Shown here in pieces: positions 1 to 9,457 of a stretch of 64,000 nt of DNA; position 1 is the stretch's first letter, and each line of letters opens with the position of its first letter. Origin of the DNA: Aquimarina algiphila (GTDB lineage Bacteria > Bacteroidota > Bacteroidia > Flavobacteriales > Flavobacteriaceae); contig NZ_VLNR01000037.1 of NCBI RefSeq assembly GCF_007489275.1, forward strand, positions 1-64,000. The letters run 5' to 3'. A program made the translations under genes and the position numbers. The notes under the pieces were generated by a model that did not search any database, was not told where the DNA came from, and saw only the letters and a program-made list of their open reading frames with translations.

Positions 1-91
1 CTTTTTCAACTTGGGCAACTATTGCCAATTTAAAGCCTAAATTGTAATCTCGTTGTGTACGCTTCTTCCTTGGTTGTTCTGAATGTTTCAT
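1..91 (-). CDS. IS3-family transposase OrfA, N-terminal fragment cut by window edge
   Basis: Only the first 30 codons are inside the window. The peptide begins MKHSEQPRKKRTQRDYNLGF and continues KLAIVAQVEK. This basic start followed by a 'FKLAIVAQVEKG'-like helix resembles the N-terminal helix-turn-helix part of OrfA in IS3-family elements of Bacteroidota. OrfA binds the element's ends, and OrfAB, made by programmed frameshifting, would be the active transposase. The rest of OrfA and all of OrfB lie to the left of base 1. The ATG is 41 bp inside the element's likely right end at 132. Family assignment comes from recognition of a short N-terminus only, so it is moderately secure. Confidence 0.7.
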   Translation of the reverse strand, partial: MKHSEQPRKKRTQRDYNLGFKLAIVAQVEK

Positions 92-132
92 AAATAAGTC
101 AATTTTGTGTCAACTTATTTTAGGACAAGACA
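1..132 (-). mobile_element. End of an IS3-family insertion sequence
   Basis: Read on the minus strand, the element would begin TGTCTTGTCCTAAAATAAGT at base 132, a 5'-TG terminus typical of IS3-family inverted repeats, followed about 41 bases later by the transposase start codon. The other terminus and the 3-bp target duplication are not in the window, so the exact boundary is inferred. Confidence 0.6.
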
Positions 133-136
133 AACA

Positions 137-177
137 TATATAAAAAGGCTACTCGTAATGAGTAGCCTTTTTATATA
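137..177 (-). terminator. Hairpin terminator after the DoxX-like gene
   Basis: A perfect 18-bp stem (137-154 with 160-177) and a 5-nt loop carry A5 and T5 runs on either side, so it could work on both strands. It lies 2 bp past the stop of the minus-strand DoxX-like gene and separates it from the insertion sequence. Confidence 0.8.
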
Positions 178-179
178 CA

Positions 180-602
180 CTACTGCTCCATTTTTAAATA
201 ATAATCTACAGAATGTTTACCGGATCCATAGAACAGAAAAAATACACATAACAGTAAAATTGTACTGGCAATAATTAAATTTGCTGTATTCATTTCTCCT
301 ATGAAATTAATAATAACGGCTCCAAAAAGTAAAGGAAGTTGAGCCATTACCGACCACCTAGTGAGTAAACCGAATGCGATAAGTATCCCTCCTATTAAAT
401 GAGCGGGAGCAACATAATGAATAATAATCATAGAACCTGCAAGATTCTGAACAGGTTTGATAAGGTCAACAAGAATTTGGCTATTGCTAATAAAATTTAT
501 TCCTTTTATGAATAAAAATACCCCAAGAGCAACTCTTAATAAATCTAATGGGTAATACGTATGTGCATTAGCCCATTTATTTAATGATTTTATTGTTGGC
601 AT
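180..602 (-). CDS. DoxX-family inner-membrane protein
   Basis: This 140-residue protein has four hydrophobic segments (about residues 16-36, 56-78, 85-102 and 107-126) and the DoxX signature pattern 'DLLRVALGVFLFIKGI' near the N-terminus, followed by 'GGILIAFGLLTRWSVMAQLPLLFGAV'. DoxX-like proteins are small four-helix membrane proteins. Some are subunits or partners of quinone-linked oxidoreductases, but most bacterial members have no proven function. The gene stands alone between a terminator and the acyltransferase gene 79 bp upstream on the same strand. Length and topology are normal for the family. The family call is firm and the function is unknown. Confidence 0.85.
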   Translation of the reverse strand: MPTIKSLNKWANAHTYYPLDLLRVALGVFLFIKGINFISNSQILVDLIKPVQNLAGSMIIIHYVAPAHLIGGILIAFGLLTRWSVMAQLPLLFGAVIINFIGEMNTANLIIASTILLLCVFFLFYGSGKHSVDYYLKMEQ

Positions 603-681
603 AATAATACATATATTGATTACACCTCTATAAGATACTGATTTATAACCTAATAAAAAAAAGTAATAAAATCAAACAACA

Positions 682-1866
682 CTAACGCCTCGCATATCGA
701 ATACTTCTGTAAAGACGAATAATATCATTTTTAAGTAAAAGAAGTATTTCTGGTAGAGACATTATTACTTTTTTGGTAATTAAATCTACTATATAATGCA
801 AACGAAGCTTTAATTGTTCTTCATATTTATAATAATACAAAACCAATGCGCAAATACCAAAAACAAATAATAATACACCTATAAAAGCCTGTAGTGGAGT
901 TAATGTGCGGTAAAAGAAACTGTTAAGCCCTAACCCAAACCAGCTTCCATAAAGCACAAAAAAGTGAATAATATAGATAGAGAGTGTTCTACCTCCTATT
1001 TTGGTCATTATTTTACCTGTAAAATAATTTCTCATAAGAATAAATACAGAGAAAAGCATACACACATTACCCAATCTAATAAATAAAAAATTATTATATG
1101 CGACAGATTTAAATACAGTAATACCACTCAAGTCATAAAACAACATTAATATGCTTGAAGAATAAAAAACTAATATTGCTCCTAAAGAAAAAAGTAACGT
1201 AATGGCAAATGGATAAAATACTTTATGCTTTCCATACTTAAGAAAAAGACTAGCTATAAAACTACCAAAACATACATAACCAAACCATGGGAACAATGTA
1301 AAAACTGATCCATTTTTACTCGTAAAATAATTTGCTACAGTTTTTGGTAAAAATTCTAAAATACAACTTCCATATATTGGTTGCAATAGAAAGATAATGA
1401 TTCCCATACCTAATACAGTATTTTGAAACCAAGCAGTATTTGTTCGATATAATAAAAGATACATTCCTATCAACAGCAACAAAGACGTTCCCATACACTG
1501 CAATACATCAACAAAGAAAAATGAAGGGTTTACCGTTCCTTTAAAGATCGCATAAAAACTCAGGCGTAATAAATATCCCCAAAAAATCACTTTAATTGCC
1601 CGTTTTATTCCTTTTAACACCCTAGGGTTTTCTAATCCGGTTAAGTTTTGTTTGAGTAATAAATACGTAAAAATAAAACCTGTAATGGTAAAGAATGTAG
1701 GAGCGGTCATTCCTCTAAAGTATTCCCAAATTGAATATATTAAATTGTTTCTATCTCGATATGTATCTCCTAAAAGAGTATGTACAAAATGCCCTTGAAG
1801 CATCATAATAATAGCGAATGCTCGTATTGCATCAAGAAAATGCAACCGACTACTTTGTTTAGTCAT
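682..1866 (-). CDS. Membrane acyltransferase-like protein (DUF1624/acyltransferase-3 type)
   Basis: The 394-residue protein starts with 'RLHFLDAIRAFAIIMMLQGHFVHTLL', the R-x-x-x-x-D-x-x-R-x-x-A-I motif of multi-helix acyltransferase-3/DUF1624 (HGSNAT-like) proteins, with a candidate catalytic His (H27) in the first helix. About ten transmembrane helices follow, with a basic cytoplasmic tail. Family members move acyl groups across or onto the outer face of the inner membrane, for example in O-acetylation of glycans. The substrate cannot be read from the sequence. A 79-bp gap separates it from the downstream DoxX-like gene, so co-transcription is possible. DUF1624 is preferred over classical acyltransferase 3 because of the 'MLQGHF' helix, but the two are hard to separate by eye. 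Confidence 0.75.
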   Translation of the reverse strand: MTKQSSRLHFLDAIRAFAIIMMLQGHFVHTLLGDTYRDRNNLIYSIWEYFRGMTAPTFFTITGFIFTYLLLKQNLTGLENPRVLKGIKRAIKVIFWGYLLRLSFYAIFKGTVNPSFFFVDVLQCMGTSLLLLIGMYLLLYRTNTAWFQNTVLGMGIIIFLLQPIYGSCILEFLPKTVANYFTSKNGSVFTLFPWFGYVCFGSFIASLFLKYGKHKVFYPFAITLLFSLGAILVFYSSSILMLFYDLSGITVFKSVAYNNFLFIRLGNVCMLFSVFILMRNYFTGKIMTKIGGRTLSIYIIHFFVLYGSWFGLGLNSFFYRTLTPLQAFIGVLLFVFGICALVLYYYKYEEQLKLRLHYIVDLITKKVIMSLPEILLLLKNDIIRLYRSIRYARR

Positions 1867-2269
1867 GATTGAAATGTTTGGTTAGTTTGTTTCCCTCAAA
1901 ACGGGTTTTGAATGTTAATATTACTTAAAAAAAGAAGTAAACCATTTAATTTATAGTCTATTTCTGCTATTTTATGTACCAAATCATACAAATCTAACAG
2001 GATTAAAAAATTTGAATATCCTAAAAAATTGAATTTCAAAGAATTCGGATATACTTCAAAAACTTATTGATGTATATTATATTAAAAACATTCTGACAAG
2101 GAAGAATTTTCAGAATTATTAATTGATAATGTCACGCTATACTGATAGGGTTCTCAAAATCAAATATCAACATTTGAAGAATAATAACTAATTAATAAAA
2201 TCAAACCTAATATGTTTTTCTATTTTGGCATCTTTATTGGTGCATTTTTATAAATAAAAACAACATAGT
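1867..2269. other. Intergenic region, 403 bp, no gene recognised
   Basis: Very AT-rich DNA between divergent genes. The only short ORFs have about 20 codons or fewer and no convincing start context. No RNA gene, palindrome or repeat stood out. It must hold the promoters of both flanking genes, but no clear -33/-7 pair was found. Confidence 0.5.
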
Positions 2270-2611
2270 ATGAAAACTGATTCTTATACAAAATTTATAA
2301 TGAGTATAATTGCTATTTGCCTAGTTATTATAGTAGTTAGAGATATGGATATCATTCCAAAAGCTCATGCCAATAATAGCTCTGAGTCAAAATATGGTAT
2401 TTTACCAATTAATGACGACGGCACTATCACTGTTCGTTTAAGTAATACAGATGAAATTGATGTAAACATCAAAAGCATTGACACTTATGATAAACTCAAA
2501 GTAGATTTGACAGATATCAATACGGACAAGGAACTAAATATTAATATTGATGAAATAGGGGGTAGTTATGTATCTAGTGGAGGACCTATCAAAGTGAAGA
2601 TTCAAAATTAA
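2270..2611 (+). CDS. Small membrane-anchored protein of unknown function
   Basis: A 113-residue protein with one N-terminal hydrophobic segment (about residues 10-23, 'IMSIIAICLVIIVV') and a periplasmic-type remainder. The soluble part is rich in Asp, Asn and Ile with alternating 'VDVNIKS...LKVDLTDIN...ELNINIDEI' strands, which suggests a small beta-rich domain. I do not recognise a family. A perfect hairpin follows 1 bp after the stop codon, so it is probably a single-gene transcript. The hydrophobic start lacks a clear cleavage site, so it may stay anchored in the inner membrane. Coding status is supported by the clean frame, the terminator placement and a sensible topology. Confidence 0.65.
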   Translation: MKTDSYTKFIMSIIAICLVIIVVRDMDIIPKAHANNSSESKYGILPINDDGTITVRLSNTDEIDVNIKSIDTYDKLKVDLTDINTDKELNINIDEIGGSYVSSGGPIKVKIQN

Positions 2612-2651
2612 TCCTCTTGAAAAAGCTAAAATATTAGCTTTTTCAAGAGGA
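2612..2651 (+). terminator. Perfect 18-bp hairpin after the small anchored protein
   Basis: Stem 2612-2629 pairs exactly with 2634-2651 around a 4-nt AATA loop. No U-tract follows, so it may act as a transcript-end stabiliser rather than a classical intrinsic terminator. Confidence 0.65.
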
Positions 2652-2718
2652 TACTTAAAACCTGATAATAACATCAGTAAAATATAGGCTAACTCAACTA
2701 AATTGTTATTATCTTATA

Positions 2719-3240
2719 CTACAAAGCCGCAGCTCCTTTTGAAATATTATCCAAAGCTTTCGTAATTGTTTGTAATATATTTTCATTTCCATTAATATCG
2801 TGACGAAGCCTTAAAAACTCCGGATCATTATAAGAGACCTTTACAACTCCTTCATCATCTTGCCATACCAGTACTTTTTGTGGAAGGTCCAACCCTGTGA
2901 TTTGCGAGTTTTGCATCAATGGAGTACCTAACTTAGGGTTACCAAACATAATCACTCGCGTAGGGTTTAACTCTAAACCAACAGATGCTGCATTTGCTTG
3001 ATGATCCAATTGAGCTACAATCTTAAGGTTTGGATTATTAGTAATAATTTCTACTAATGTATTATATGTATCTTCAAAATTTTGAGAGCTTACTTTTGTA
3101 ATTACACCTTGCGCTTTATCTATTTCCATTTCTTGTTTAGGATTCTGTTCTTTGTCCTTAGACGTATCATTTTGACTTTGATTACAAGAAGTAATTGTTA
3201 ATACTATCAAAAGAAATCCAAATATTTTATAAATGGTCAT
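2719..3240 (-). CDS. DUF302 lipoprotein
   Basis: The 173-residue product has a lipoprotein signal ending in 'LTITSC' (lipid Cys19), a short charged linker (about 20-40), and then a DUF302 domain: 'FEDTYNTLVEIITNNPNLKIVAQLDHQANAASVGLELNPTRVIMFGNPKLGTPLMQ', with the characteristic 'R-V-I-x-F-G-N-P-x-x-G-T-x-L-M' segment. DUF302 proteins have a small alpha/beta fold of unproven function, often exported and found near redox or metal-related genes. It is expected to be anchored on the periplasmic side or in the outer membrane. It is followed 42 bp downstream by the stop of the barrel gene on the same strand, whose transcription reads away from it. Family call firm, role unknown. Confidence 0.85.
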   Translation of the reverse strand: MTIYKIFGFLLIVLTITSCNQSQNDTSKDKEQNPKQEMEIDKAQGVITKVSSQNFEDTYNTLVEIITNNPNLKIVAQLDHQANAASVGLELNPTRVIMFGNPKLGTPLMQNSQITGLDLPQKVLVWQDDEGVVKVSYNDPEFLRLRHDINGNENILQTITKALDNISKGAAAL

Positions 3241-3282
3241 GGTGGTTTGTTTTTTTATTGGTCGTAATAACCTATACGATAA

Positions 3283-6028
3283 TTACAAATTATATTTTAT
3301 ACTTAATATCCAGTATCTAGGTTGAACAACATAGCTAGAGGTACTATTATACAATTCGTTAAAACTATCCCTATTAATACTTTTTGTACCTAATGCATTA
3401 GTTACAGAAAATTTATATTCCCATTTACTATCGGATTGCTGATACAACATATCAATATCCCAAAAACTATATTCATTAAGTGTAGTTTGGGTATCCTTAT
3501 AATTATAATAATTATATGAAGATTTTATCAAAAAACTTTTGGCAAATGACCAGTCTAAACGAACAAAGGGTTGATTGGTATAAAATGTCGTTTCTGCTCC
3601 ATTATTATCATAGTCGTTTATTGTAAGACTATACCCTATATCAAAATTTGGTCCTTTCTTAAAATTAGTTGACCATTCTGTCCTATACATTTGGGTAAGA
3701 CTTATACTTTCGCTAGGTTGGGTGTTTATAATATTATTAAAGCTAGACCAGTTTATATTTTACATCTAATTCCCCTTTCATTTTACCAAATGTTCTACTA
3801 AACCTTCCATTAGCAGAAAATACCTGATCAGCCAAATTAGAATTCGCAGAAGTATTCACTCTATTAATTCCATTAATAACACTTGTGTTTTTAATTGGAT
3901 TACGTCGGTTAGTATAACTGATTCTAGCAAAAACATTGGTATAATTAAACATATTGAAGCTAAAATAATTTAGAGAAAAATTATCATACAAAGCATTTTC
4001 TAAATTACGGTTTCCTTGTATTAAGGAGTTATAATTATTAAATATATATCCCCTTGCCAATCTATTGACATCTGTATATTCTGCTGTTATCGAATAATTC
4101 AACCTAAAACTTTCACTACTTTTTAACTGAGCCAAAACAAAGAAATCTGGTAGTATCTTCCACTCATTTTGGTGAATAACAGCTCCTAATTGTCGGTCTC
4201 TTAAGTCATAATTATGAAGACTGACACCAGGGTTAATTGTAAAAATACCGGTAATAAATTTATAATGCATACTTGCAAAAACATCACTAAAATTATACTT
4301 CACTCGATTACCAAATTCTTCGGTTTCAAAATCATTACGTCTATCATTATTAAGAGTTTGAAAAATATTAGAATTAAAGTTTTGTGCACTCTGTATAGTT
4401 CCTAAGGTAAAATTGAGATTACTCTTTTTATTCAACACATAATAATAGTCCAGTTTTGCATCTAATTTGCTGGTTTTCGTGTTTTTTTCCTGATTGATAT
4501 TATACTGATCTGATTCTTCTAAAGGATCAAAGATATCCGAGGCAGGATCTAAGGGATCATTAATTTGAGTAAAAATACCTCTAAACGGAATTTCTGTTCG
4601 AATCGCATTATAAAAGGGATCCTCTTCTTGAAAAAGATGCTGTGCTTCAAGAGAAAATATATTTTTAGCGTTAAGCGTATAATATGCATTTGTATTCTGT
4701 TGTATAGAAAATGGAGTATTTTCGAGCCTTTCATTTATATCTTCAGAAATGGTTGATCTTCTAGAAAGGAAAATATCATTTTCTTGTTGCCTGGAACCTT
4801 TTCCAAGAATATCATAATCTAATCTAAAATTGGTATTGGGCCTATAACTCGCGCTTAATTTTAGTAATCCTAAAGTGCTTTTTTGCTGTGTATTTTCTGA
4901 AGTTTCTTCAACAGTATTATCTGAAGCGTCTGGAGTATCATCAATATAAACTCTGCGTGTATTCGTAATTAAATCTGTTTCGGTATTACTTACAATACCA
5001 TAACCGCTAAGGTCTAATTTTTTGTTGGCAACAACACTAAAATTAGCAGCTCCAAATTTGGTATCTATTTCATTTGCACGATTATTCTGTAGTGTTGCAA
5101 AAGCAAGATCATCTGTAGAAATTGTGAATGACGTTCCTCCTCTTCCCAAATTTCTAAATCCTCCTGTAAAATTAAAATAATCTCTTCTTGTAAACGGAAC
5201 TTCACCGATATCATTCAAATCAGTAATAATATTTAAACTATATGACGGGCTATAATAAAACAGTTTGGGTTTAATGATATAACGTTCTGTTTCTCCAACT
5301 CCGGATCCTGCAGTAATGTCACCAAACCAGAAATTCTTTTTTCCTTCCTTAAGCTTAATATTAATTGCTATCTGATCTTGTGAATTGCGAAGACCTCTCA
5401 TCTGTCCTACATCTTCATAATTACGAAGCACTTCTACCTTATCCAATGCATCAGCAGGAATGTTCTTGGTTGCCAATTTTGAATCTCCATCAAAAAAATC
5501 TTTTCCTTCTACCATCACTTTTGAGACCCTTTTTCCTTCTATTTCAATTTCACCATTTTCATTCACATCGACACCTGGAAGTTTTTCTAAAACATCACCC
5601 AACTTTTTTTCTGTTCCATTTACAAAAGAATCTGTATTATAAACCAATGTATCTCCTTTAACAACCACAGGTATTTCATATACAATCTCTACTTCATCCA
5701 AATTATTTTCCTGAGATTTCATCTCAAAATCCACAGTAACATTATTAGCGTTTACCTCAATTGACTTCACTTCTGTAGAAAGCCCAATAAAACTAACCTT
5801 AAGAAGGTAAACATTATTTTGCGGTACCGAAATTTTATACTTTCCTTCTGCGTTAGTAATCCCATATCCAACCATTGTATTATCAGATTTTTTATATGCA
5901 ATTACATTTGCCATTTCTATTGAATTGCCAATTGAATCTTTTACAAATCCTATAATCTGACTTTTTTGGGCATTAACTACCTGTGCTATTCCGAAAAGGA
6001 ATACCAGTACTTGTATTTTTTTACTCAT
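3283..6028 (-). pseudogene. Outer-membrane beta-barrel protein with CarboxypepD_reg domain, frameshifted near the C-terminus
   Basis: The first 761 codons give a signal peptide ('VLVFLFGIAQVVNAQ'), a carboxypeptidase-regulatory-like beta-sandwich (about 22-107), a plug-like region with 'GDVLEKLPGVDVNENGEIEIEGK' and a long barrel. The frame ends at TAG (3743-3745). The next frame carries the missing barrel end: WSSFNNIINTQPSESISLTQ, then MYRTEWS... to a terminal '...YWILSIKYNL', a typical last strand. Removing one base from the T3 run at 3752-3754 restores one frame (VKYNWSSFNN) of about 914 residues. Either the gene is recently broken or the assembly has a one-base error. It lies downstream of the GLPGLI gene, a common pairing in Flavobacteriia. 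Substrate unknown. Confidence 0.8.
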
Positions 6029-6093
6029 TCTATGATTGATTTTATCCGTTTCTATGTGCAGAAATCATAGTCGTGACATTGTGAGTTCCTATT

Positions 6094-6139
6094 GTAAAAC
6101 AATAATCTAATGTATATGCTCATCAGATTATTGCTTTAC
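6094..6139 (-). terminator. Hairpin between GLPGLI gene and barrel gene
   Basis: Stem 6094-6108 pairs with 6125-6139 with one mismatch around a 16-nt loop, 10 bp past the GLPGLI stop codon on the minus strand. There is no strong U-tract, so it may only partly stop transcription before the barrel gene. Confidence 0.5.
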
Positions 6140-6148
6140 CTAAAATTC

Positions 6149-6976
6149 TTATCCTCCAATTCGAATTCTCAAACCGTCTCCATCACCTCTTCTTGACATA
6201 CGATCCCTCATTTCTTCCATTTTTTTCTCCATAATTTCTTCAAATTCTTGTTCAGAAACTACTTTGCCTTTGACCGGTGCATTGATTTCTATTTTCTTTT
6301 TGGGATTGAGAACAATTTTAGAGCATAATATATTTTCATCACCATCACCAACTTCTAATATCAAACCTGGCAATCCCCAATAATTTCCTGGACCATTAGA
6401 TACAGGGATTTCTGGAGTATACCATGCAGTAATTGTAATCTCTTCTTCTTCGGATTCATCAGTATTCTCCTCATTATTATCAGTAGCAATTCTTATATTT
6501 CTCAAACGTTGCCCCATACGTTTTGCAGTTGCTTTATAACAGGTATAAGCTCCGATAGTTTTGGTTTCATCTTCTAATATCCAATCTAGCTCTTCTAGAT
6601 TATCTTTTATCAGAAATAATTTACCCATCATATCTTGTTTACTTACATATCTTCCTTCTTTACTATTTTTATATAAAACATTAGAAGGCCCAGATCCCGC
6701 TATCATAACTCGTACACCGCTAGCAGGTTTTGGCCCCTCTAAGCTTTGAAGTTCTTTGTAGACAGATTCTGTACCATTAAAGTTTAAAGTATATTCTCTC
6801 TGAAATTGTTTTTTGAGCATTTCCTGAAGTTGTTTTTGCATATCTGCATTCATTCTGGAATCATCCATATTAAGATCTACCTTGCGATTTGTCTTATACG
6901 TTGCTATACCTTGAAAATCCTGAGCAAACAAACTTTCAAATACAAAAAGGAATATCAATATTAAAATTCGTACCAT
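6149..6976 (-). CDS. GLPGLI-family secreted protein
   Basis: The 275-residue protein has a signal peptide ending 'ESLFAQ' and the family-defining segment 'GPGNYWGLPGLILEVGDGDENILCSKI' (about residues 194-220). It also has 'YTCYKATA' and 'ITAWYTPEIPVSNGP', which match the GLPGLI family of Bacteroidota. These proteins are periplasmic or surface-located, have no solved function, and are usually encoded beside an outer-membrane barrel protein with a CarboxypepD_reg domain, exactly as here. The C-terminus is unusually rich in Glu, Met and Arg ('EEIMEKKMEEMRDRMSRRG'). It is transcribed away from the histidine kinase gene. The 122-bp shared upstream region holds GTTAAC repeats likely bound by the neighbouring regulator. 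Confidence 0.9.
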   Translation of the reverse strand: MVRILILIFLFVFESLFAQDFQGIATYKTNRKVDLNMDDSRMNADMQKQLQEMLKKQFQREYTLNFNGTESVYKELQSLEGPKPASGVRVMIAGSGPSNVLYKNSKEGRYVSKQDMMGKLFLIKDNLEELDWILEDETKTIGAYTCYKATAKRMGQRLRNIRIATDNNEENTDESEEEEITITAWYTPEIPVSNGPGNYWGLPGLILEVGDGDENILCSKIVLNPKKKIEINAPVKGKVVSEQEFEEIMEKKMEEMRDRMSRRGDGDGLRIRIGG

Positions 6977-7032
6977 AACTATTGTTTTTGATTATTACTG
7001 TACAAATATGTAAACCAAACATTAATAGAACA

Positions 7033-7058
7033 GTTAACCAGTGTTAACGTGTGTTAAC
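7033..7058. promoter_or_regulatory. Three GTTAAC repeats, 10-bp period: candidate response-regulator operator
   Basis: GTTAAC occurs at 7033, 7043 and 7053, exactly one helical turn apart, between the divergent GLPGLI gene and the histidine kinase gene. OmpR/PhoB-type regulators bind tandem direct repeats of about 10-11 bp, so these are a natural target for the regulator encoded at 8603. Seen: the repeats. Inferred: the binding partner. Confidence 0.55.
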
Positions 7059-7086
7059 CGATTCGTTTTATATAAGATAAGAGTCT

Positions 7087-7094
7087 TACTTTTG
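7087..7094 (+). promoter_or_regulatory. Possible -7 box of the histidine kinase gene
   Basis: TACTTTTG matches the Bacteroidota TAnnTTTG box but lies only 4 bp before the ATG at 7099, which would give an almost leaderless transcript. No good TTG -33 partner is seen at the expected distance. Confidence 0.3.
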
Positions 7095-7098
7095 AATT

Positions 7099-8610
7099 AT
7101 GCGAAGAAAAAGTTATAAGAATATACTATATCTTATCATTGCTGTAATTGTTATTACACTTGATATTCAGATATACTGGAATTTAAAAAACTATGAATCT
7201 GGAAAACAACAACTGATTAATGAAGTACAAATCAGTTTGGACAATGCAGTAAACCAATATTACACTGAACTCGCAGAAGAAAACACAATACGCTTTGCTT
7301 CAGACTCTGCTAATCTTAGAAAATTTTTAAGAAAAGAGAATTTTAGAAATCTTATGCGAGATATGGACTCTGATTGTATTGATTTTAAAACTTATAATTT
7401 TTCTGATAGTATTGATACGGCTGATATATCAATAATTAGAAGTTTATCAAAAGAAAATATATCCAACCCTCCTAAGCGCTTATTTATTACAGCAAATAAT
7501 AATTCATCTGACAGAGCAAAATTGACTCTATTACGAAAACACGACAGTATACACCAAAAAGAGATATTCGAACAATTAACATCTAAAATTGTGATTTCAA
7601 TTACTCAGGATTCTCTTAGACTTCCAAAAATAGATACTTTAATACAACAAGAATTTCTTAGAAAAAACATTACTGTAGATTACGGTTTAAAATATATTGA
7701 CCCATTTGGTAAGGAAACAAAAACTAAAAATAAAATTGTAGATACTGCTGTCTTAAGCACTTCTTCAGAATCCATATATCTCCCTAAAGTAAGCTCTCTA
7801 GAATTATTCTTCACTAATGAAAAACTAACTATTTTTAAAAAAAATCTGTTAGGTATTCTTTTATCTTTTTTATTAATGGGTATTGTAGTTGGATGCCTGC
7901 TTTTTTTACTAAGAATCATTAATCACCAAAAGCAATTAGCAGAACTAAAAAATGATCTAATTAGTAATATCACACACGAATTTAAGACACCCATTGCTAC
8001 CATAAGCGCTGCAATTGAAGGCATTCAAAACTTTAATCAGGAAAACGATCCAGAAAAGACTAAAAAATATGCAACGATATCCTCAAATCAATTGAGCAAG
8101 CTTAATATAATGGTAGAAAAAATCCTTGAAACTGCCACTTTAGACAGTGATAAACTACAATTAAACACAGAAGAAATATATCTCACAGATTATATCCAAA
8201 CGATTACAGATAAACATCAGGTAAATTCACCAGAAAAAAAAATCATCTTCAACAGTACACAAAAAGATATACGATTAAAAATTGATGTATTTCATTTTGA
8301 GAATGCTATTAATAATGTAATTGACAACGCCATCAAATATGGAGGGAATTTGATTAAGGTAAATATTAACGCAATAGTTTCTTCTATTTTGATAGAAATT
8401 GAAGACAATGGAAAAGGACTTACTAAGGCACATAAAGAGAAAATATTTGAAAAGTTTTATCGTGTACCTAAAGGAAACACTCATGATGTTAAGGGTTTTG
8501 GAATTGGATTATTCTATACCAAAACCATTATCGAAAAACATGGCGGAACCATACAGTTATCTTTAGATAAAGGAGTAACAAATTTCAAAATCATATTACC
8601 TAATGGCTGA
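7099..8610 (+). CDS. Membrane sensor histidine kinase
   Basis: A 503-residue two-component sensor. TM1 is about residues 9-28, a roughly 220-residue periplasmic sensor region follows that I cannot assign to a family, and TM2 is about 249-272. The kinase core has the H-box 'ISNITHEFKTPIATI' (phospho-accepting His293), an N-box 'NAINNVIDNAIKYGG', G1 'IEDNGKGL' and G2 'GFGIGLFYTKTI'. The gene overlaps the response regulator by 8 bp, so the two are translationally coupled. It is divergent from the GLPGLI/barrel pair, which it plausibly controls in response to an envelope signal. No large periplasmic SusR-type propeller is present, so this is not a hybrid polysaccharide-utilisation sensor. Confidence 0.92.
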   Translation: MRRKSYKNILYLIIAVIVITLDIQIYWNLKNYESGKQQLINEVQISLDNAVNQYYTELAEENTIRFASDSANLRKFLRKENFRNLMRDMDSDCIDFKTYNFSDSIDTADISIIRSLSKENISNPPKRLFITANNNSSDRAKLTLLRKHDSIHQKEIFEQLTSKIVISITQDSLRLPKIDTLIQQEFLRKNITVDYGLKYIDPFGKETKTKNKIVDTAVLSTSSESIYLPKVSSLELFFTNEKLTIFKKNLLGILLSFLLMGIVVGCLLFLLRIINHQKQLAELKNDLISNITHEFKTPIATISAAIEGIQNFNQENDPEKTKKYATISSNQLSKLNIMVEKILETATLDSDKLQLNTEEIYLTDYIQTITDKHQVNSPEKKIIFNSTQKDIRLKIDVFHFENAINNVIDNAIKYGGNLIKVNINAIVSSILIEIEDNGKGLTKAHKEKIFEKFYRVPKGNTHDVKGFGIGLFYTKTIIEKHGGTIQLSLDKGVTNFKIILPNG

Positions 8611-9283
8611 GATCATCAAAATATTAATTGCAGAAGATGAACCTTCTTTAGGTCAAATCATCAAAGAGAGTCTAGAAACTAGAAATTTCAAAGTATATCT
8701 TGCCCAAAATGGCGAAGAAGCATACACTCTCTACAAAACAAAAGCTCCTAAACTATTGGTATTGGATGTGATGATGCCCAAAAAAGATGGCTTTACACTA
8801 GCCAAAGAAATTAGACAAGAGGATAATGCAATTCCTATTATATTTCTAACAGCCAAGTCACAAACTCAGGATGTAGTTGAAGGATTTACTATTGGCGGAA
8901 ACGATTATCTTAAAAAACCATTCAGTATGGAAGAATTGATCGTGAGAATCAATAATTTATTACACCGTATCACTCTACAGAAAAGTGCAGAGATAATTAC
9001 TATTGGGGCCTATATATTTGATTTCCCAAAACAAACACTCACTTATCAAGAACTAAATCAACAACTTACTCATAGAGAAGCACATCTGTTATTTCATTTG
9101 GTAAAAAACAAAAATCAGGTACTGGATAGATCCATGATACTCAAAAAATTATGGGGTGATGATGATTTTTTTAATGGACGAAGTATGGATGTCTTTATAA
9201 CAAAACTTCGCAAAAAATTAAAAAACGACGATTCTATACAGATTATTAATGTAAGAGGGTATGGATATAAACTCGTCTGTTAG
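8603..9283 (+). CDS. OmpR/PhoB-family response regulator
   Basis: 226 residues: an N-terminal receiver (about 5-120) with acidic pair E11/D12, phospho-acceptor Asp55 in 'LLVLDVMMPKKDG', and the conserved Lys in 'YLKKPFS'. The C-terminal winged helix (about 130-226) has 'LTHREAHLLFHLVKNKNQVLDRSMILKKLWG' and 'SMDVFITKLRKKLK', typical of Trans_reg_C. The start codon lies inside the end of the kinase gene (8-bp overlap). Its likely targets are the GTTAAC direct repeats 1.5 kb upstream, in front of the kinase and GLPGLI genes, implying autoregulation plus control of the outer-membrane pair. The target assignment is inference. Confidence 0.93.
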   Translation: MAEIIKILIAEDEPSLGQIIKESLETRNFKVYLAQNGEEAYTLYKTKAPKLLVLDVMMPKKDGFTLAKEIRQEDNAIPIIFLTAKSQTQDVVEGFTIGGNDYLKKPFSMEELIVRINNLLHRITLQKSAEIITIGAYIFDFPKQTLTYQELNQQLTHREAHLLFHLVKNKNQVLDRSMILKKLWGDDDFFNGRSMDVFITKLRKKLKNDDSIQIINVRGYGYKLVC

Positions 9284-9457
9284 TGCTAATTCTCTTAGAT
9301 TCTATATCCACAATTAGGTAATTAACTAGGTTTCAAAACATAAATCTTATTGAAATTCTTTTCCATCCTTTTTATGTTCCTCATAAATTCTATTATATTT
9401 ACGCCCAAACTTGAACCAACGTTTTTTACAAGAACACCCCGAGAAAAATAATCGAAT

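Noticed and set aside
5365..5661. 98-codon plus-strand ORF inside the barrel gene
   Set aside because: Leu/Phe/His-rich shadow of the plug and CarboxypepD_reg coding region, with no domain.
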